The notes beneath the pieces are model-generated. The model was not told the origin of the DNA and did no database searches. It worked only from the letters and a program-made list of their open reading frames with translations. The translations under genes and the position numbers were made by a program. A stretch of 36,680 bases of DNA from an uncultured bacterium (lineage in GTDB: Bacteria; Bacillota; Clostridia; Oscillospirales; Acutalibacteraceae), in the NCBI GenBank assembly GCA_905215105.1, contig CAJMOI010000006.1, forward strand, positions 1 to 36,680, read 5' to 3'. Below are positions 1 through 7,961 of this stretch, one piece after another. Each line of letters starts with the position of its first letter. The stretch's first letter is position 1.

Positions 1-1
1 T

Positions 2-1003
2 CTGGTAGTAAAAGCCGGACCGGATGCCGGCATTGCCACTCATCCGCTGGTAACGGCTGCCGCCGCCTTGTGGTTGCGGGAACACGGGGCAGAAGTGCTC
101 ATTGCCGAAAGCCCCGGCGGTCTGTATACGCCGGCTGCATTGAAAGCTATTTACGGAGCCTGCGGCTATCTGGAAATGTCCGAAAAATTCGGGATTCCCC
201 TGAATTACGATTGTTCCCATCGGGAGGTACAGGCACCGGAGGGACGGCGTTCCCGGTTGTTCCCCATCATCACCCCCATTCTGGAAGCGGATCTGGTGGT
301 GGATATTGCCAAGATGAAATCCCACTGTATGACCATGCTCAGCGGTGCGGTGAAAAATCTTTTCGGTACTGTGCCCGGCCTGATGAAACCGGAGTTCCAT
401 TGCCGTTTCCCGGAAAAACCGGCGTTCAATGAAATGCTGGTGGATTTGTGCCAGCTGGTAAAGCCCGGATTGTGCCTGGTGGACGGCATTCTGGCCATGG
501 AGGGCAACGGCCCCACCGGAGGAAAACCTCGTTTTATGGGCGTACTGGCAGCAGGACGGAATCCCTATACAGTGGACATGGCCTGCGCGGCCATGATGAA
601 TATGGACCCCATGCAGGTGCTGATGCTGAAAGATGCCGCAGGCCGGGGATTGTGCCCGTCCTCGCTGAAAGAGCTGGAATTTCCCGATCAGCGGCCGGAA
701 GACTTTCTGGCAAAGGACTTTTTGCAGCCGGAATCCAAAACCAGCAACTTTATTGAACGGCTGCCCAAATTCATGCAGCCTGTTGCCACCCGTCTGGCAA
801 CGCCCTATCCGAAAATTAAAACGGTACAGTGTATCGGCTGCGGAAAGTGTGCGGAAAGCTGTCCTCAGCACACCATTGCGCTGGAAGGCCAGCCTCGAAA
901 AGCCCATATTGACTACAGCAAGTGTATTCGCTGTTATTGCTGCCATGAAATGTGCCCGGCTCATGTCATTGAGATCAAGCGGCTGTCTCTTTTCAACTTT
1001 TGA
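2..1003 (+). CDS. DUF362 domain protein with two C-terminal [4Fe-4S] ferredoxin motifs (5' partial)
   Basis: The reading frame is open from base 2, so the true start lies left of the window and about 333 residues are visible. The visible N-terminus (LVVKAGPDAG, then ATHP, then the AESPGG stretch) matches the DUF362 fold, in which an Asp/Ser-Pro-Gly-Gly segment follows a short helix. The C-terminus carries two classical 4Fe-4S binding motifs, CIGCGKCAESCP (codons near 829-864) and CIRCYCCHEMCP (near 922-957), so the protein should hold two low-potential clusters and act in cytoplasmic electron transfer. The substrate of this family is not established. The gene ends with TGA at 1001 and is followed directly by an intrinsic terminator. 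An internal TTG at 68 could be mistaken for the start, but the family homology clearly continues upstream of it. Confidence 0.88.
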   Translation: MVVKAGPDAGIATHPLVTAAAALWLREHGAEVLIAESPGGLYTPAALKAIYGACGYLEMSEKFGIPLNYDCSHREVQAPEGRRSRLFPIITPILEADLVVDIAKMKSHCMTMLSGAVKNLFGTVPGLMKPEFHCRFPEKPAFNEMLVDLCQLVKPGLCLVDGILAMEGNGPTGGKPRFMGVLAAGRNPYTVDMACAAMMNMDPMQVLMLKDAAGRGLCPSSLKELEFPDQRPEDFLAKDFLQPESKTSNFIERLPKFMQPVATRLATPYPKIKTVQCIGCGKCAESCPQHTIALEGQPRKAHIDYSKCIRCYCCHEMCPAHVIEIKRLSLFNF

Positions 1004-1013
1004 TTCAAAAATG

Positions 1014-1051
1014 AAACTCCCTTTCCCCATAAATCGGGAAAGGGAGTTTTT
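1014..1051. terminator. Intrinsic terminator between convergent genes
   Basis: A 14-base stem, AAACTCCCTTTCCC (1014-1027) with GGGAAAGGGAGTTT (1036-1049), runs into a T tract on the + strand. It lies 10 bases after the DUF362 stop. The A-rich left arm gives a T tract on the - strand as well, so it can serve the leftward gene ending at 1067. Confidence 0.9.
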
Positions 1052-1066
1052 GCGTCTGGTTTCTTT

Positions 1067-2047
1067 TTACCGGCTGAATTCTGCCAGTTCCAGTGTGGGG
1101 TTGTGGTCTTCTGCCCAGCGAATGCTCCATTCGTTGGCAAACAGCAGCAGATAACGGCCCTTCATGTCCTGTACCTTCCGGGTGTCGGAAGTGAGGTTCA
1201 GGGATTTCAGGTCGATTTCCTCGTTTTCAATCCAGCGGATATACTGGTAGGGCAGGTTTTCCATGCGGATTTCCACGTTGTATTCGTTTTCCATGCGGTA
1301 TTTGAACACGTCAAATTGCAGGGTACCGACCACGCCGACAATGACTTCTTCGGGGGTAAAGGGTTCACCGGAGAAATATTTCTCAAACATTTCGTCGCTG
1401 GTTTCTGCAACAGCCTCATAAATGGCGGTGCGAAGACCTTCCAGACGGTCGCCCATGTCCGGCATGGGGACTTCCACCGGTTTGCCGCCGGAATAATCGT
1501 ATGCTTTGTATTCCAGAATGTTGACATAAATGTTGGCCTGTCCATCTACAATGTAGGGAACCACAACGGGGCAGACAGAGGGGCCGAAGCTGGATTTCAA
1601 ATCTTCAAATACACGATAGAACCGTGCGCTTTCGTCGCACAGACCGTTGACAAAGATGATTTTTGCCAGACCGCGTTTCTCTGCGGCAGCAAAGGCTTTT
1701 TCAGTGCCGACGGCTACGCCGGATTTGCCGGAAACCGCGATGAGCACGGTGTCGGCAGCGCGGACTGCTTCACACAGACCGCTTTCAAAATCAAACAGAC
1801 CCGGAGCATCGAGGAGGTTGATCTTGTGATTTCTCCACTCAAAAGGTGCCACAGCAGCGGATACGGAGGACTTGCGGCGGATCTCTTCGGGATCATAGTC
1901 GCAAACCGTGTTGCCCTCGCCGATCTTTCCCCGTCTGTCGGAAGCCCCGGCCAGATACAGCATGGCTTCTGCCAGAGAGGTTTTGCCCGCGCCGCTGTGG
2001 CCGGCCAAAGCCAGATTGATGATATTCCTTGCTTCATAAAGTTTCAT
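1067..2047 (-). CDS. Chimeric translation GTPase: EF-G-like G domain joined to RF3 C-terminal domain
   Basis: The ATG at 2047 is preceded by AAGGAGTG and is preferred over an upstream in-frame start at 2176; this gives 326 residues. Residues 1-234 resemble the G domain of clostridial EF-G-like proteins: P-loop AGHSGAGKT (15-23), D80-APG switch motif, and the KSGVAVGTEKA segment. The G4 motif, normally NKxD, reads NGLCD (134-138) and is degenerate. From residue 235 (VIVGVVGTLQFDVF onward) the sequence is instead the C-terminal domain of Gram-positive peptide chain release factor 3 (prfC), including the NEEIDLKSLNLTSDT region. EF-G domains II-V and RF3 domains I-II are absent. Full-length relatives are roughly 500-700 residues, so this looks like an in-frame deletion fusion, or an assembly join, near base 1345. 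Function is uncertain; a working release factor is unlikely. Confidence 0.8.
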   Translation of the reverse strand: MKLYEARNIINLALAGHSGAGKTSLAEAMLYLAGASDRRGKIGEGNTVCDYDPEEIRRKSSVSAAVAPFEWRNHKINLLDAPGLFDFESGLCEAVRAADTVLIAVSGKSGVAVGTEKAFAAAEKRGLAKIIFVNGLCDESARFYRVFEDLKSSFGPSVCPVVVPYIVDGQANIYVNILEYKAYDYSGGKPVEVPMPDMGDRLEGLRTAIYEAVAETSDEMFEKYFSGEPFTPEEVIVGVVGTLQFDVFKYRMENEYNVEIRMENLPYQYIRWIENEEIDLKSLNLTSDTRKVQDMKGRYLLLFANEWSIRWAEDHNPTLELAEFSR

Positions 2048-2222
2048 ATTGCCAGAACACTCCTTCCATAATCGCCGCGTTCCAGTGCGGCGCGGCGGGG
2101 TATGTCCCCGTCCGGAAACCCGCTGTCCTAACGGTGCCTGTCTCCCGGTCTGATGTATCTGCTCAAACAAAAACAAGTAATGCCGTTAAAATGTTACAAT
2201 TCAGATTGCGAATTTCTTGATA

Positions 2223-2251
2223 ATTATATCGCACTTTTACAGAATTTACAA
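2223..2251 (-). promoter_or_regulatory. Sigma-A promoter for the EF-G/RF3 chimera
   Basis: On the - strand, TTGTAA (2246-2251) and a perfect TATAAT (2223-2228) are separated by 17 bases. Transcription should start near 2216 and run left into the chimeric GTPase gene. Confidence 0.8.
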
Positions 2252-2325
2252 CCACAAATTCGTCTTTTCAATAATTTAAATAAATAAAGATTGATATTAT
2301 TGGCTGTATTGACGGATTGCGGCAC

Positions 2326-2358
2326 AAAAAAAGAAGAGCCTTTCGAAAAAGGCTCTTC
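2326..2358 (-). terminator. Intrinsic terminator of the rlmB-yczE operon
   Basis: On the - strand an 11-bp stem, GAAGAGCCTTT with AAAGGCTCTTC, a 4-base loop and a run of seven T follow the end of the YczE-like gene by about 18 bases. Confidence 0.92.
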
Positions 2359-2376
2359 CTGCCATATGGCAATTTC

Positions 2377-3027
2377 TTATGCAATTGACTGGATTTTAAA
2401 AATCCGAAGGGCGAAGAACCGGCCAAACCAAGGTACGATAGGTCCGATAGCCAGCGCAATCAGCACGGTGACAATTCCCACTGTGCTGCCCAGCAAATAG
2501 CCGATCAGAACCGCCAACGCGTCCCAGGTGATGCGCACTGCAAAAAAGGGAAGTTTGCGCCAGCGATTGACAATGAGAAAAGGAATACAGTCATAAGGAG
2601 CCATTCCCAGATTTGCCGTCATATAAGCAGCCGCAGCCGCCACAAACACAAATTACACGGGAACCATAATAACAAAGCGCACCGCAAGGCTCCAACTTTC
2701 CGCAGGGGGAAGAATCTGATTCCAGATCCAGGTGAAGAAATCGCAGACATACCCCACCAGCACCATGTTGCCCAAGGTTCCCAGACCAATCAGGCGGCGG
2801 TTGACCAGAACTACCACCAGGGCCAACAGCAGATTGAAACAAAGCTGACAGGTACCGAAGCTGACGCCGGAAACCCGGGAAATTCCCAGATTCATACAGG
2901 AGCAGGGGTCGGTTCCCAGATTGACACGGATGAGCAGTGATAATGTAGCACCCATGAAAAATACAGCTACCAACATACCGATGGTGCGGCGCAGCATGTG
3001 TTTTCCTGAAAAGGATGAAAGCGACAA
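2377..3027 (-). pseudogene. YczE/YitT-like integral membrane protein, interrupted by in-frame TAA
   Basis: The start is a TTG at 3027 with AGGAGGG eight bases upstream; the first ATG (2997) is too far from that site. The frame runs for 124 codons, meets TAA at 2653-2655, and then continues open in the same frame to 2377. Both parts belong to one multi-pass membrane protein of the YczE type. The first part has three hydrophobic segments with the RVNLGTDPCS repeat motif. The second part has the matching TANLGMAPYD repeat and further membrane segments. One base change would restore a protein of about 216 residues. It lies 28 bases after the pseudo-P-type ATPase gene and shares its operon. Function of the family is unknown; a transport or regulatory role has been suggested. 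It could also be a sequencing error. Confidence 0.82.
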
Positions 3028-3055
3028 GAAAAACCCTCCTCAAACAGGTCCCGTT

Positions 3056-6000
3056 TTATGGTTTGTGAAGACGGGGCAGGAACAGCACCGCAAAACACCA
3101 GAACAACTCATAGAGAATCAGTGCCAGCGTGGAGAGCTGTTTCATGCCGGAATAGCACACCATGAAGGCGATCAGCACAAAGCCCAGAATGACAGCGGCG
3201 CTCTGCATCACGGAAGCCAGTGTCAGGTTGCTCCGGGTGCGGACACAGGCAGAGAGAATCCGAAGCATGGAGACAGCCCGTCCTCTGGTGGCCAGAAGGG
3301 CCGGCGTCTTTTCACAGGGCTTTTCGGAAACTCGGAGGTATTCCTGTCCCAGCATATCGGGCAGCACCCGGATTGAGTGGGGATCAAGGCCAAAGGAATT
3401 GGCCACGGATGTGTTGGTGATGTTGGGGTCGCAGGTACGCAGAATCAGGCTGATACCGCTAGTTTCCAGCCGCTGAAGCTCCCGGGCCCGATGGGGGTCG
3501 GAGTGATAGGTGAGAATAAACAGCGCTACCAGCTGTCCGCCCACTGCCAGATATACGGCCTTTTTGCCGCCGGCCGTATACTTTTTCTCTTTTTCGTGAG
3601 TCAGAGGGTTAATCTGATGAGCGGCCAGCAAATCCCGGTTTCCGATCAGCACCCGGTGACCGCCTACCCAGCCGGTAATTCCCCGGCCATCCTCATAAAC
3701 GGGTTTATCCACCTTGGGAAGAATTTCCCGGCGAGTCTGGACGATCTGTTCAAATACGCTGACCAGCGGCCCTCCGGCGGCTTCCATCAGGGCGGTGGCT
3801 TCCATAATCGCTTCGTCAATTCGATGGAGGCCGAAAGTCTTGATACCGTTGAGAATAATGGTGCCTTTGGGATACAGTTCCCGGGCGTCAATCATCACCG
3901 CGTTGACAGAACTGAATTTTTCAATGGCCGGATAGCCCACCACCATGGCGCCGCATTTTTTACCCAGCAGGGCCAGACGGTGCAGCAGCAGGTTTCCGCC
4001 CAAAAGCCCAGTGAAGGGCACGCAAATACAGGCGGAAGCGGTAAAGGCGGAAACAGCCTGTGAAAAGTCCCGGGTGATGATCAGGGAGATGATGCACAGC
4101 ACCAGAGAAGCGATCATTCCAATGGGAGCCAGTGTCTGACAGGCCGATTCCAAGGGGTCGGGCTCATAGGAATTTTGCAGGAAACGGGTGAGGAACCCAG
4201 CTTTCTGCTGATAGGCAATGACCGGAGAACCGGCGACACAGTCTCTCGCCAGTTTGAGAGAAGTATTGTAGTCCTCATAGAGCTGGACGGCATATTTGGG
4301 TTCCCGGGAAGCGGCAAAGCGGAAGTTGTGCCAGATTCGCCGCACCATCAGGAACTTGCCCAGTGAATTGAGGAAAAGAGCGCCTGCCGCCAGTACGGTA
4401 TACAGATGAAGATTTCCGGACAAAATTTCTTCCGGGAAGAAACAGGCGTAAACTGCCTGAATCAGTGCGGCAGCAGCGGCCAGTGCCAGTCCGCTGTCCG
4501 AGTTGGCATGGAACTGGAACAGTGCCTTCAAACCATTGCCGATCATCCGGAAGCAGAAGCCCATGGTGACCAGCAGGAAAATCAGGTTCAGAACCGGATA
4601 GGAAACTGCGGTAATCTCCCGGGGGAAATCCCAGCCGAACAGGGTATGGAACTCTCCCAAAAACCCGAACAGGCCCAAAAGGCCGGTGCATAGTCCGGTG
4701 ACCATGGTCCGGAGCATCAGCTCCCGCATGTGGTTCCGCAAATCGTGGGAAACGGAAGGCACATCGGAAGGTGCGTTCAGATCTTCCAGCTCTTCCGGCG
4801 GTGTTTCCAGTTCGTCGGAGGGGTCGTTTTCCGGCTCATCTCCGTGAAGGGCAAAACCACGGCGAACAGCCTGCTGCTTTTTCATTTTCAGGTATTTCTT
4901 TTTCCGGCGGGCTGCTTCCGCTTCTTCTTCCTTGCGGAATTTTTCTTCATAGAAACGGGATTCCTCCCGCAGAGCGAAGTCCAGCACATCCAAATCCATC
5001 AAGTGAACGGGTTTGGTGTGAGGGGCATAGGACGGCCCTTCCCGGGATTCCCGGGGCATTTTTGCCTGTCTGGGAGATTCGTCCACAAAGGGATTCCGTA
5101 CACTTTTGCCGGAATCCGGTTGGGGGGATTTGGCACCGGAAGTCTTGGGCGGTGTTTTGGAGGAAGCAGATGCTTTCCGGCTGTCTGGTTTTGCAGGGGC
5201 AGCCGTTTTTTTGCCGGTGTCCTTTCGCGGAGCAGGAGAGGTTTTTTTCTGCTCCACAGGTTTCGGAGCGGGCTTTTCTGCTTTTGTATCGGATTGCTTC
5301 TTTTCCGGCTGTCTGGTTTCCGTGGGGAGAGGTTCAGGCTCTTCCGCAGCAGATTCTTCCGGAAGAGGTGTTTCAGAAACTTCTTCCTGATTTTCCCATA
5401 TCGGCAAAGGCTGAGGGCCTTCGGGTTCTTTTTCGGGAACTGCTTCCGTTTCTTCTTCGGAAATGACCGTAGTGTCAGGTGCAGCTTCCGGTTCTTCCGA
5501 TACAGATACTTCTTCTTCTCGAGAAAGAGAGGGTTCTTCCCGTTCCTCGGTGGATTTCACGAAAGTGGAAGGCGGTGTGGGAAGTACCTCGTACTCCGAT
5601 TCTTCGGGCTTTTCTTCATTACGGCGAAGGGTTTCTTCTGCGCCGGTTTTGATGTTCTGCCACAAATTCTGGGCTTTCTGGAATACCGGTGCAGCCGTTT
5701 CCCACAGGGTTGGTTTATCAGGGTCAGCATGTCGGGCCCCGGTAGTGGGAACAGGAGCAGGGGCAGGAGGCGTTTCGGTTTCTTCCGGTTGCTCGGTCTG
5801 TTTTTCCGGAATGGCCGGTGCTGCCGGTTCAAAATCGGGTTCGGGTTTCGCAGGCGCGGAGCGAAGGTTTTTGTTCCGCACCTGTTCCAAAATAGCATCT
5901 ACCGAAAATTCATCCAATACCGGGCTGCTTTTCCGGGGCGGTTCCGGTGAAGGTTCTGCCTGAGAATCAGAAGGAGCGTCTTTCTGCTCCGGGACGGGTG

Positions 6001-6628
6001 TTTCCGGTTCCAAAGTGGGGGCAGAGGAAAAGGGCAGTACCCGGGGAAATTCCTCCGTTACGGTATGTACCGGTATGCCGGGGGTCACGGAGAAAATTTC
6101 CGTGCCGTGGTCAATACCGGCCTGTTTGGGCAGAGGGCGTACAACGCCGTTTTGCTGGGGGCGGGAAGGGACCGGTATGTCGCCGCGCATGGCTTGTTCG
6201 ACTTTTCGGCGGCGCTCATCGCGCAGCTCCTGAAAACGGCTGCTGATTTCCTCGTCCAATTCGGCTTCCGATTCTTCGGAGAATGCCTGCGGGTCCGGAG
6301 TGGGCACAGGTGTTTCCGGCGTTTCGGAGTCCTCCAGCTGGCGCTGATACTCCTCCAGCGGCTTCAAAGGAAGGCCGTAATAGATATCTTCGGCTTCTTC
6401 ATTTGATTCTGCACGCTTGTGTTTCCATCGGTGAGGCAAAAAACGTTTCCAACCGCGCTGGGGATCGCGGCGCGGAGGGGGTGCCTGTTCCGGTTCTTTT
6501 TCTGCCGGAGGCAGGGGAGAGGGCTCCCGCACATCGTTTCTGGATGCCCGCATGGCCTGTGCTTCCTGCAAAATCTGTTCCAGCAGTTCGTCATTTGAAC
6601 GTCTTTGATCATCCATAGGACTGTCCAC
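3056..6628 (-). CDS. Large membrane protein: long acidic/Pro-rich N-terminus plus catalytically dead P-type ATPase-like half
   Basis: Numbered from a GTG at 6628; an ATG four codons later (6616) is equally possible and neither has an ideal ribosome site. Residues 1 to about 625 are low-complexity, rich in Glu, Pro, Lys and Ser, and probably disordered, with a basic RRKKKYLKMKK patch near 574-584. The rest has P1B-ATPase topology: four membrane helices (about 637-765), two more (about 828-887), a cytoplasmic P/N region, then two terminal helices (about 1135-1185). Family landmarks align but are disabled. The phosphorylation loop DKTGT reads D914-ARELYPKG, the CPC metal site reads ACICVP (866-871), TGD reads TCD (1065-1067), and GDGxND is missing. 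The N-domain stretch GHRVLIGNRDLL (990-1001) is well kept. It should not pump ions by the usual cycle; a scaffold or sensor role is my inference. It is co-transcribed after rlmB. Confidence 0.72.
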   Translation of the reverse strand: MDSPMDDQRRSNDELLEQILQEAQAMRASRNDVREPSPLPPAEKEPEQAPPPRRDPQRGWKRFLPHRWKHKRAESNEEAEDIYYGLPLKPLEEYQRQLEDSETPETPVPTPDPQAFSEESEAELDEEISSRFQELRDERRRKVEQAMRGDIPVPSRPQQNGVVRPLPKQAGIDHGTEIFSVTPGIPVHTVTEEFPRVLPFSSAPTLEPETPVPEQKDAPSDSQAEPSPEPPRKSSPVLDEFSVDAILEQVRNKNLRSAPAKPEPDFEPAAPAIPEKQTEQPEETETPPAPAPVPTTGARHADPDKPTLWETAAPVFQKAQNLWQNIKTGAEETLRRNEEKPEESEYEVLPTPPSTFVKSTEEREEPSLSREEEVSVSEEPEAAPDTTVISEEETEAVPEKEPEGPQPLPIWENQEEVSETPLPEESAAEEPEPLPTETRQPEKKQSDTKAEKPAPKPVEQKKTSPAPRKDTGKKTAAPAKPDSRKASASSKTPPKTSGAKSPQPDSGKSVRNPFVDESPRQAKMPRESREGPSYAPHTKPVHLMDLDVLDFALREESRFYEEKFRKEEEAEAARRKKKYLKMKKQQAVRRGFALHGDEPENDPSDELETPPEELEDLNAPSDVPSVSHDLRNHMRELMLRTMVTGLCTGLLGLFGFLGEFHTLFGWDFPREITAVSYPVLNLIFLLVTMGFCFRMIGNGLKALFQFHANSDSGLALAAAAALIQAVYACFFPEEILSGNLHLYTVLAAGALFLNSLGKFLMVRRIWHNFRFAASREPKYAVQLYEDYNTSLKLARDCVAGSPVIAYQQKAGFLTRFLQNSYEPDPLESACQTLAPIGMIASLVLCIISLIITRDFSQAVSAFTASACICVPFTGLLGGNLLLHRLALLGKKCGAMVVGYPAIEKFSSVNAVMIDARELYPKGTIILNGIKTFGLHRIDEAIMEATALMEAAGGPLVSVFEQIVQTRREILPKVDKPVYEDGRGITGWVGGHRVLIGNRDLLAAHQINPLTHEKEKKYTAGGKKAVYLAVGGQLVALFILTYHSDPHRARELQRLETSGISLILRTCDPNITNTSVANSFGLDPHSIRVLPDMLGQEYLRVSEKPCEKTPALLATRGRAVSMLRILSACVRTRSNLTLASVMQSAAVILGFVLIAFMVCYSGMKQLSTLALILYELFWCFAVLFLPRLHKP

Positions 6629-6652
6629 ACTTTCCTAGTTACTGGGGTGCTG

Positions 6653-7435
6653 TTACCGGGCTTTCAGGCCAGCGCGCTGCCGGGCAATTTCATAGCAGAC
6701 GATTCCGCAGGCCACCGAGGCGTTCAGCGAATTTATTTTGCCCTTCATAGGCAGAGATATGATAAAATCTGATTTTTCCCGGACAAGACGGCTGACGCCG
6801 GAGCCTTCGCTGCCAACGACCACGGCTGCGGGTCCGGTGTAGTCTACGCCGCACCAGGGCTGTCCGTCCATGTCGGCGGTATAGATCCAAACGCCTTTTT
6901 CTTTCAGCTCGTCAATGGTGGAGGCCATATTGTTGACCCGGACCACAGGGACATATTCCACCGCGCCGGCAGAGGCTTTACCCACTGCATAGGTCAGACC
7001 CACGGAGCGGCGCTTGGGAATTACCACGCCGTGAGCGCCGGCGCATTCCGCAATACGCAGCACGGCTCCCAGATTGTGGGGGTCCTCCAGTTCATCACAC
7101 AAAATGAGAAACGGTGCTTCTCCCCGCTCTTCCGCCAGTGCGAAAATATCCTCCATCCGGGAAAATTCCCGGACAGCGGCAATGGCAACCACACCCTGAT
7201 GATTGGCGTTTCCGCACAGGGTGTCCAGTTTTCTGGGGTCAGCTTCTTTAATCACCGCACCGGCCTTTTTGGCTTTTGCAATAAGGACAGACAGCGGGCC
7301 GCCATGGTTTCCGCGGGCCACATACAGGCTGTCAATGGTACGTCCGGCTTTCAGCGCTTCGCTGACAGCGTTCCGTCCGGCAATGATGTCGTCTCCCCGT
7401 ACTCGGGCGTTGTCTTCTGCTTTTTTATCAATCAT
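6653..7435 (-). CDS. rlmB: 23S rRNA (guanosine-2'-O-)-methyltransferase RlmB, TrmH/SpoU family
   Basis: A 260-residue SPOUT methyltransferase that uses S-adenosylmethionine to methylate a ribose 2'-OH in large-subunit rRNA (G2251 in E. coli numbering for RlmB). The N-terminal L30e-like substrate domain starts with the typical IIAGRNAVSEALK (about 17-29). The C-terminal knotted domain shows the three family motifs: motif 1 DPHNLGAVLR, motif 2 VVGSEGSGVSRLV, and motif 3 ISLPMKGKINSLNASVA with the cofactor-binding loop. Start ATG at 7435 has GGGAAAGG upstream. It is the first gene of a leftward operon and ends 24 bases before the pseudo-ATPase gene. Other 2'-O-methylating TrmH paralogues are possible, but the length and N-domain fit RlmB best. 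Confidence 0.92.
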   Translation of the reverse strand: MIDKKAEDNARVRGDDIIAGRNAVSEALKAGRTIDSLYVARGNHGGPLSVLIAKAKKAGAVIKEADPRKLDTLCGNANHQGVVAIAAVREFSRMEDIFALAEERGEAPFLILCDELEDPHNLGAVLRIAECAGAHGVVIPKRRSVGLTYAVGKASAGAVEYVPVVRVNNMASTIDELKEKGVWIYTADMDGQPWCGVDYTGPAAVVVGSEGSGVSRLVREKSDFIISLPMKGKINSLNASVACGIVCYEIARQRAGLKAR

Positions 7436-7526
7436 GTACGATTCAGCCTTTCCCGCATTTTACCAGTGTAAATGCGACCAGTTTATTTTTATCGGAAAAA
7501 CCGTATATTTTCCCATAATCTCTATT

Positions 7527-7554
7527 AGTATACCATATTTGCAAAGGCCGTGAA
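7527..7554 (-). promoter_or_regulatory. Extended -10 promoter for the rlmB operon
   Basis: On the - strand the extended -10 TGGTATACT (TATACT at 7527-7532) lies 16 bases after a weak -35, TTCACG (7549-7554). Transcription would start near 7520. Confidence 0.55.
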
Positions 7555-7637
7555 CAGCTAAAAAGGAAAAATTGTGGGAAAACTGCGGAGATTTTCCATG
7601 AAAAGCGGTAAAGGAATCAGGAAATAAGTGAAATTTC

Positions 7638-7666
7638 TTGACTTTTTCTCCGATTTATGATAAAAG
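7638..7666 (+). promoter_or_regulatory. Probable promoter of the lysine riboswitch transcript
   Basis: TTGACT (7638-7643) is followed after 17 bases by TAAAAG (7661-7666), with TATGAT overlapping just upstream. The -35 is good and the -10 is uncertain, but a start near 7673 would fit the riboswitch 5' end. Confidence 0.45.
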
Positions 7667-7676
7667 ACAGATATAG

Positions 7677-7834
7677 AATGGTAGAGGTGCGGGAATTCAA
7701 GAGTATGCCGGGAAAAGTGGGCACGACCGGCAGAAAGGGAATCTCGCCGAAGGATCGAAAGTCCGCCCGGGGCTCCGGTTCTGGCCCGACGCAGAAGATG
7801 CGCCGGTCTGTCACGGATGTGGAGCGCTATCTTC
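7677..7834 (+). promoter_or_regulatory. Lysine riboswitch (L box)
   Basis: The region matches the lysine-binding aptamer piece by piece: the conserved 5' block GGTAGAGGTGCG followed by TCAAGAGTATGCC, then AAAGGGAATCTCGCCGAAGG, and the 3' block CTGTCACGG with GGAGCGCTATC, whose CTATC closes helix P1 with GGTAG. Order and spacing agree with the B. subtilis lysC L box as I recall it. It lies upstream of an NhaC-family transporter, a known L-box target. Downstream bases 7835-7840 (GGAAAA) can pair with 7865-7870 (TTTTCC) as an antiterminator when lysine is absent. Confidence 0.95.
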
Positions 7835-7850
7835 GGAAAATGAATTTTCT

Positions 7851-7900
7851 GTATCCATGCTGCGTTTTCCATATCGGAAACCGTTCATGGGTATTTTTTT
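7851..7900 (+). terminator. Lysine-dependent riboswitch terminator
   Basis: TATCCATG (7852-7859) pairs with CATGGGTA (with one G-U). An inner stem GTTTTCC/GGAAACC stacks within it, and a run of seven T follows. Its inner arm overlaps the proposed antiterminator, so lysine binding should end transcription before the transporter gene. Confidence 0.88.
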
Positions 7901-7961
7901 GCACTTTTTTTGGGGAACGTCCCCTACATCACAGCCAAATGGCCAGAGGAGGAAATGAAAC

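Larger units (their letters stand above)
2048..2376. other. Intergenic stretch with terminator, promoter and 5' leader
   Basis: This 329-base gap holds the terminator of the leftward operon above it (2326-2358), a near-consensus leftward promoter (2223-2251) and a leader of about 170 bases before the ATG at 2047. The leader has GC-rich self-complementary patches around 2085-2110, but I recognise no known riboswitch class in it. Confidence 0.6.
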
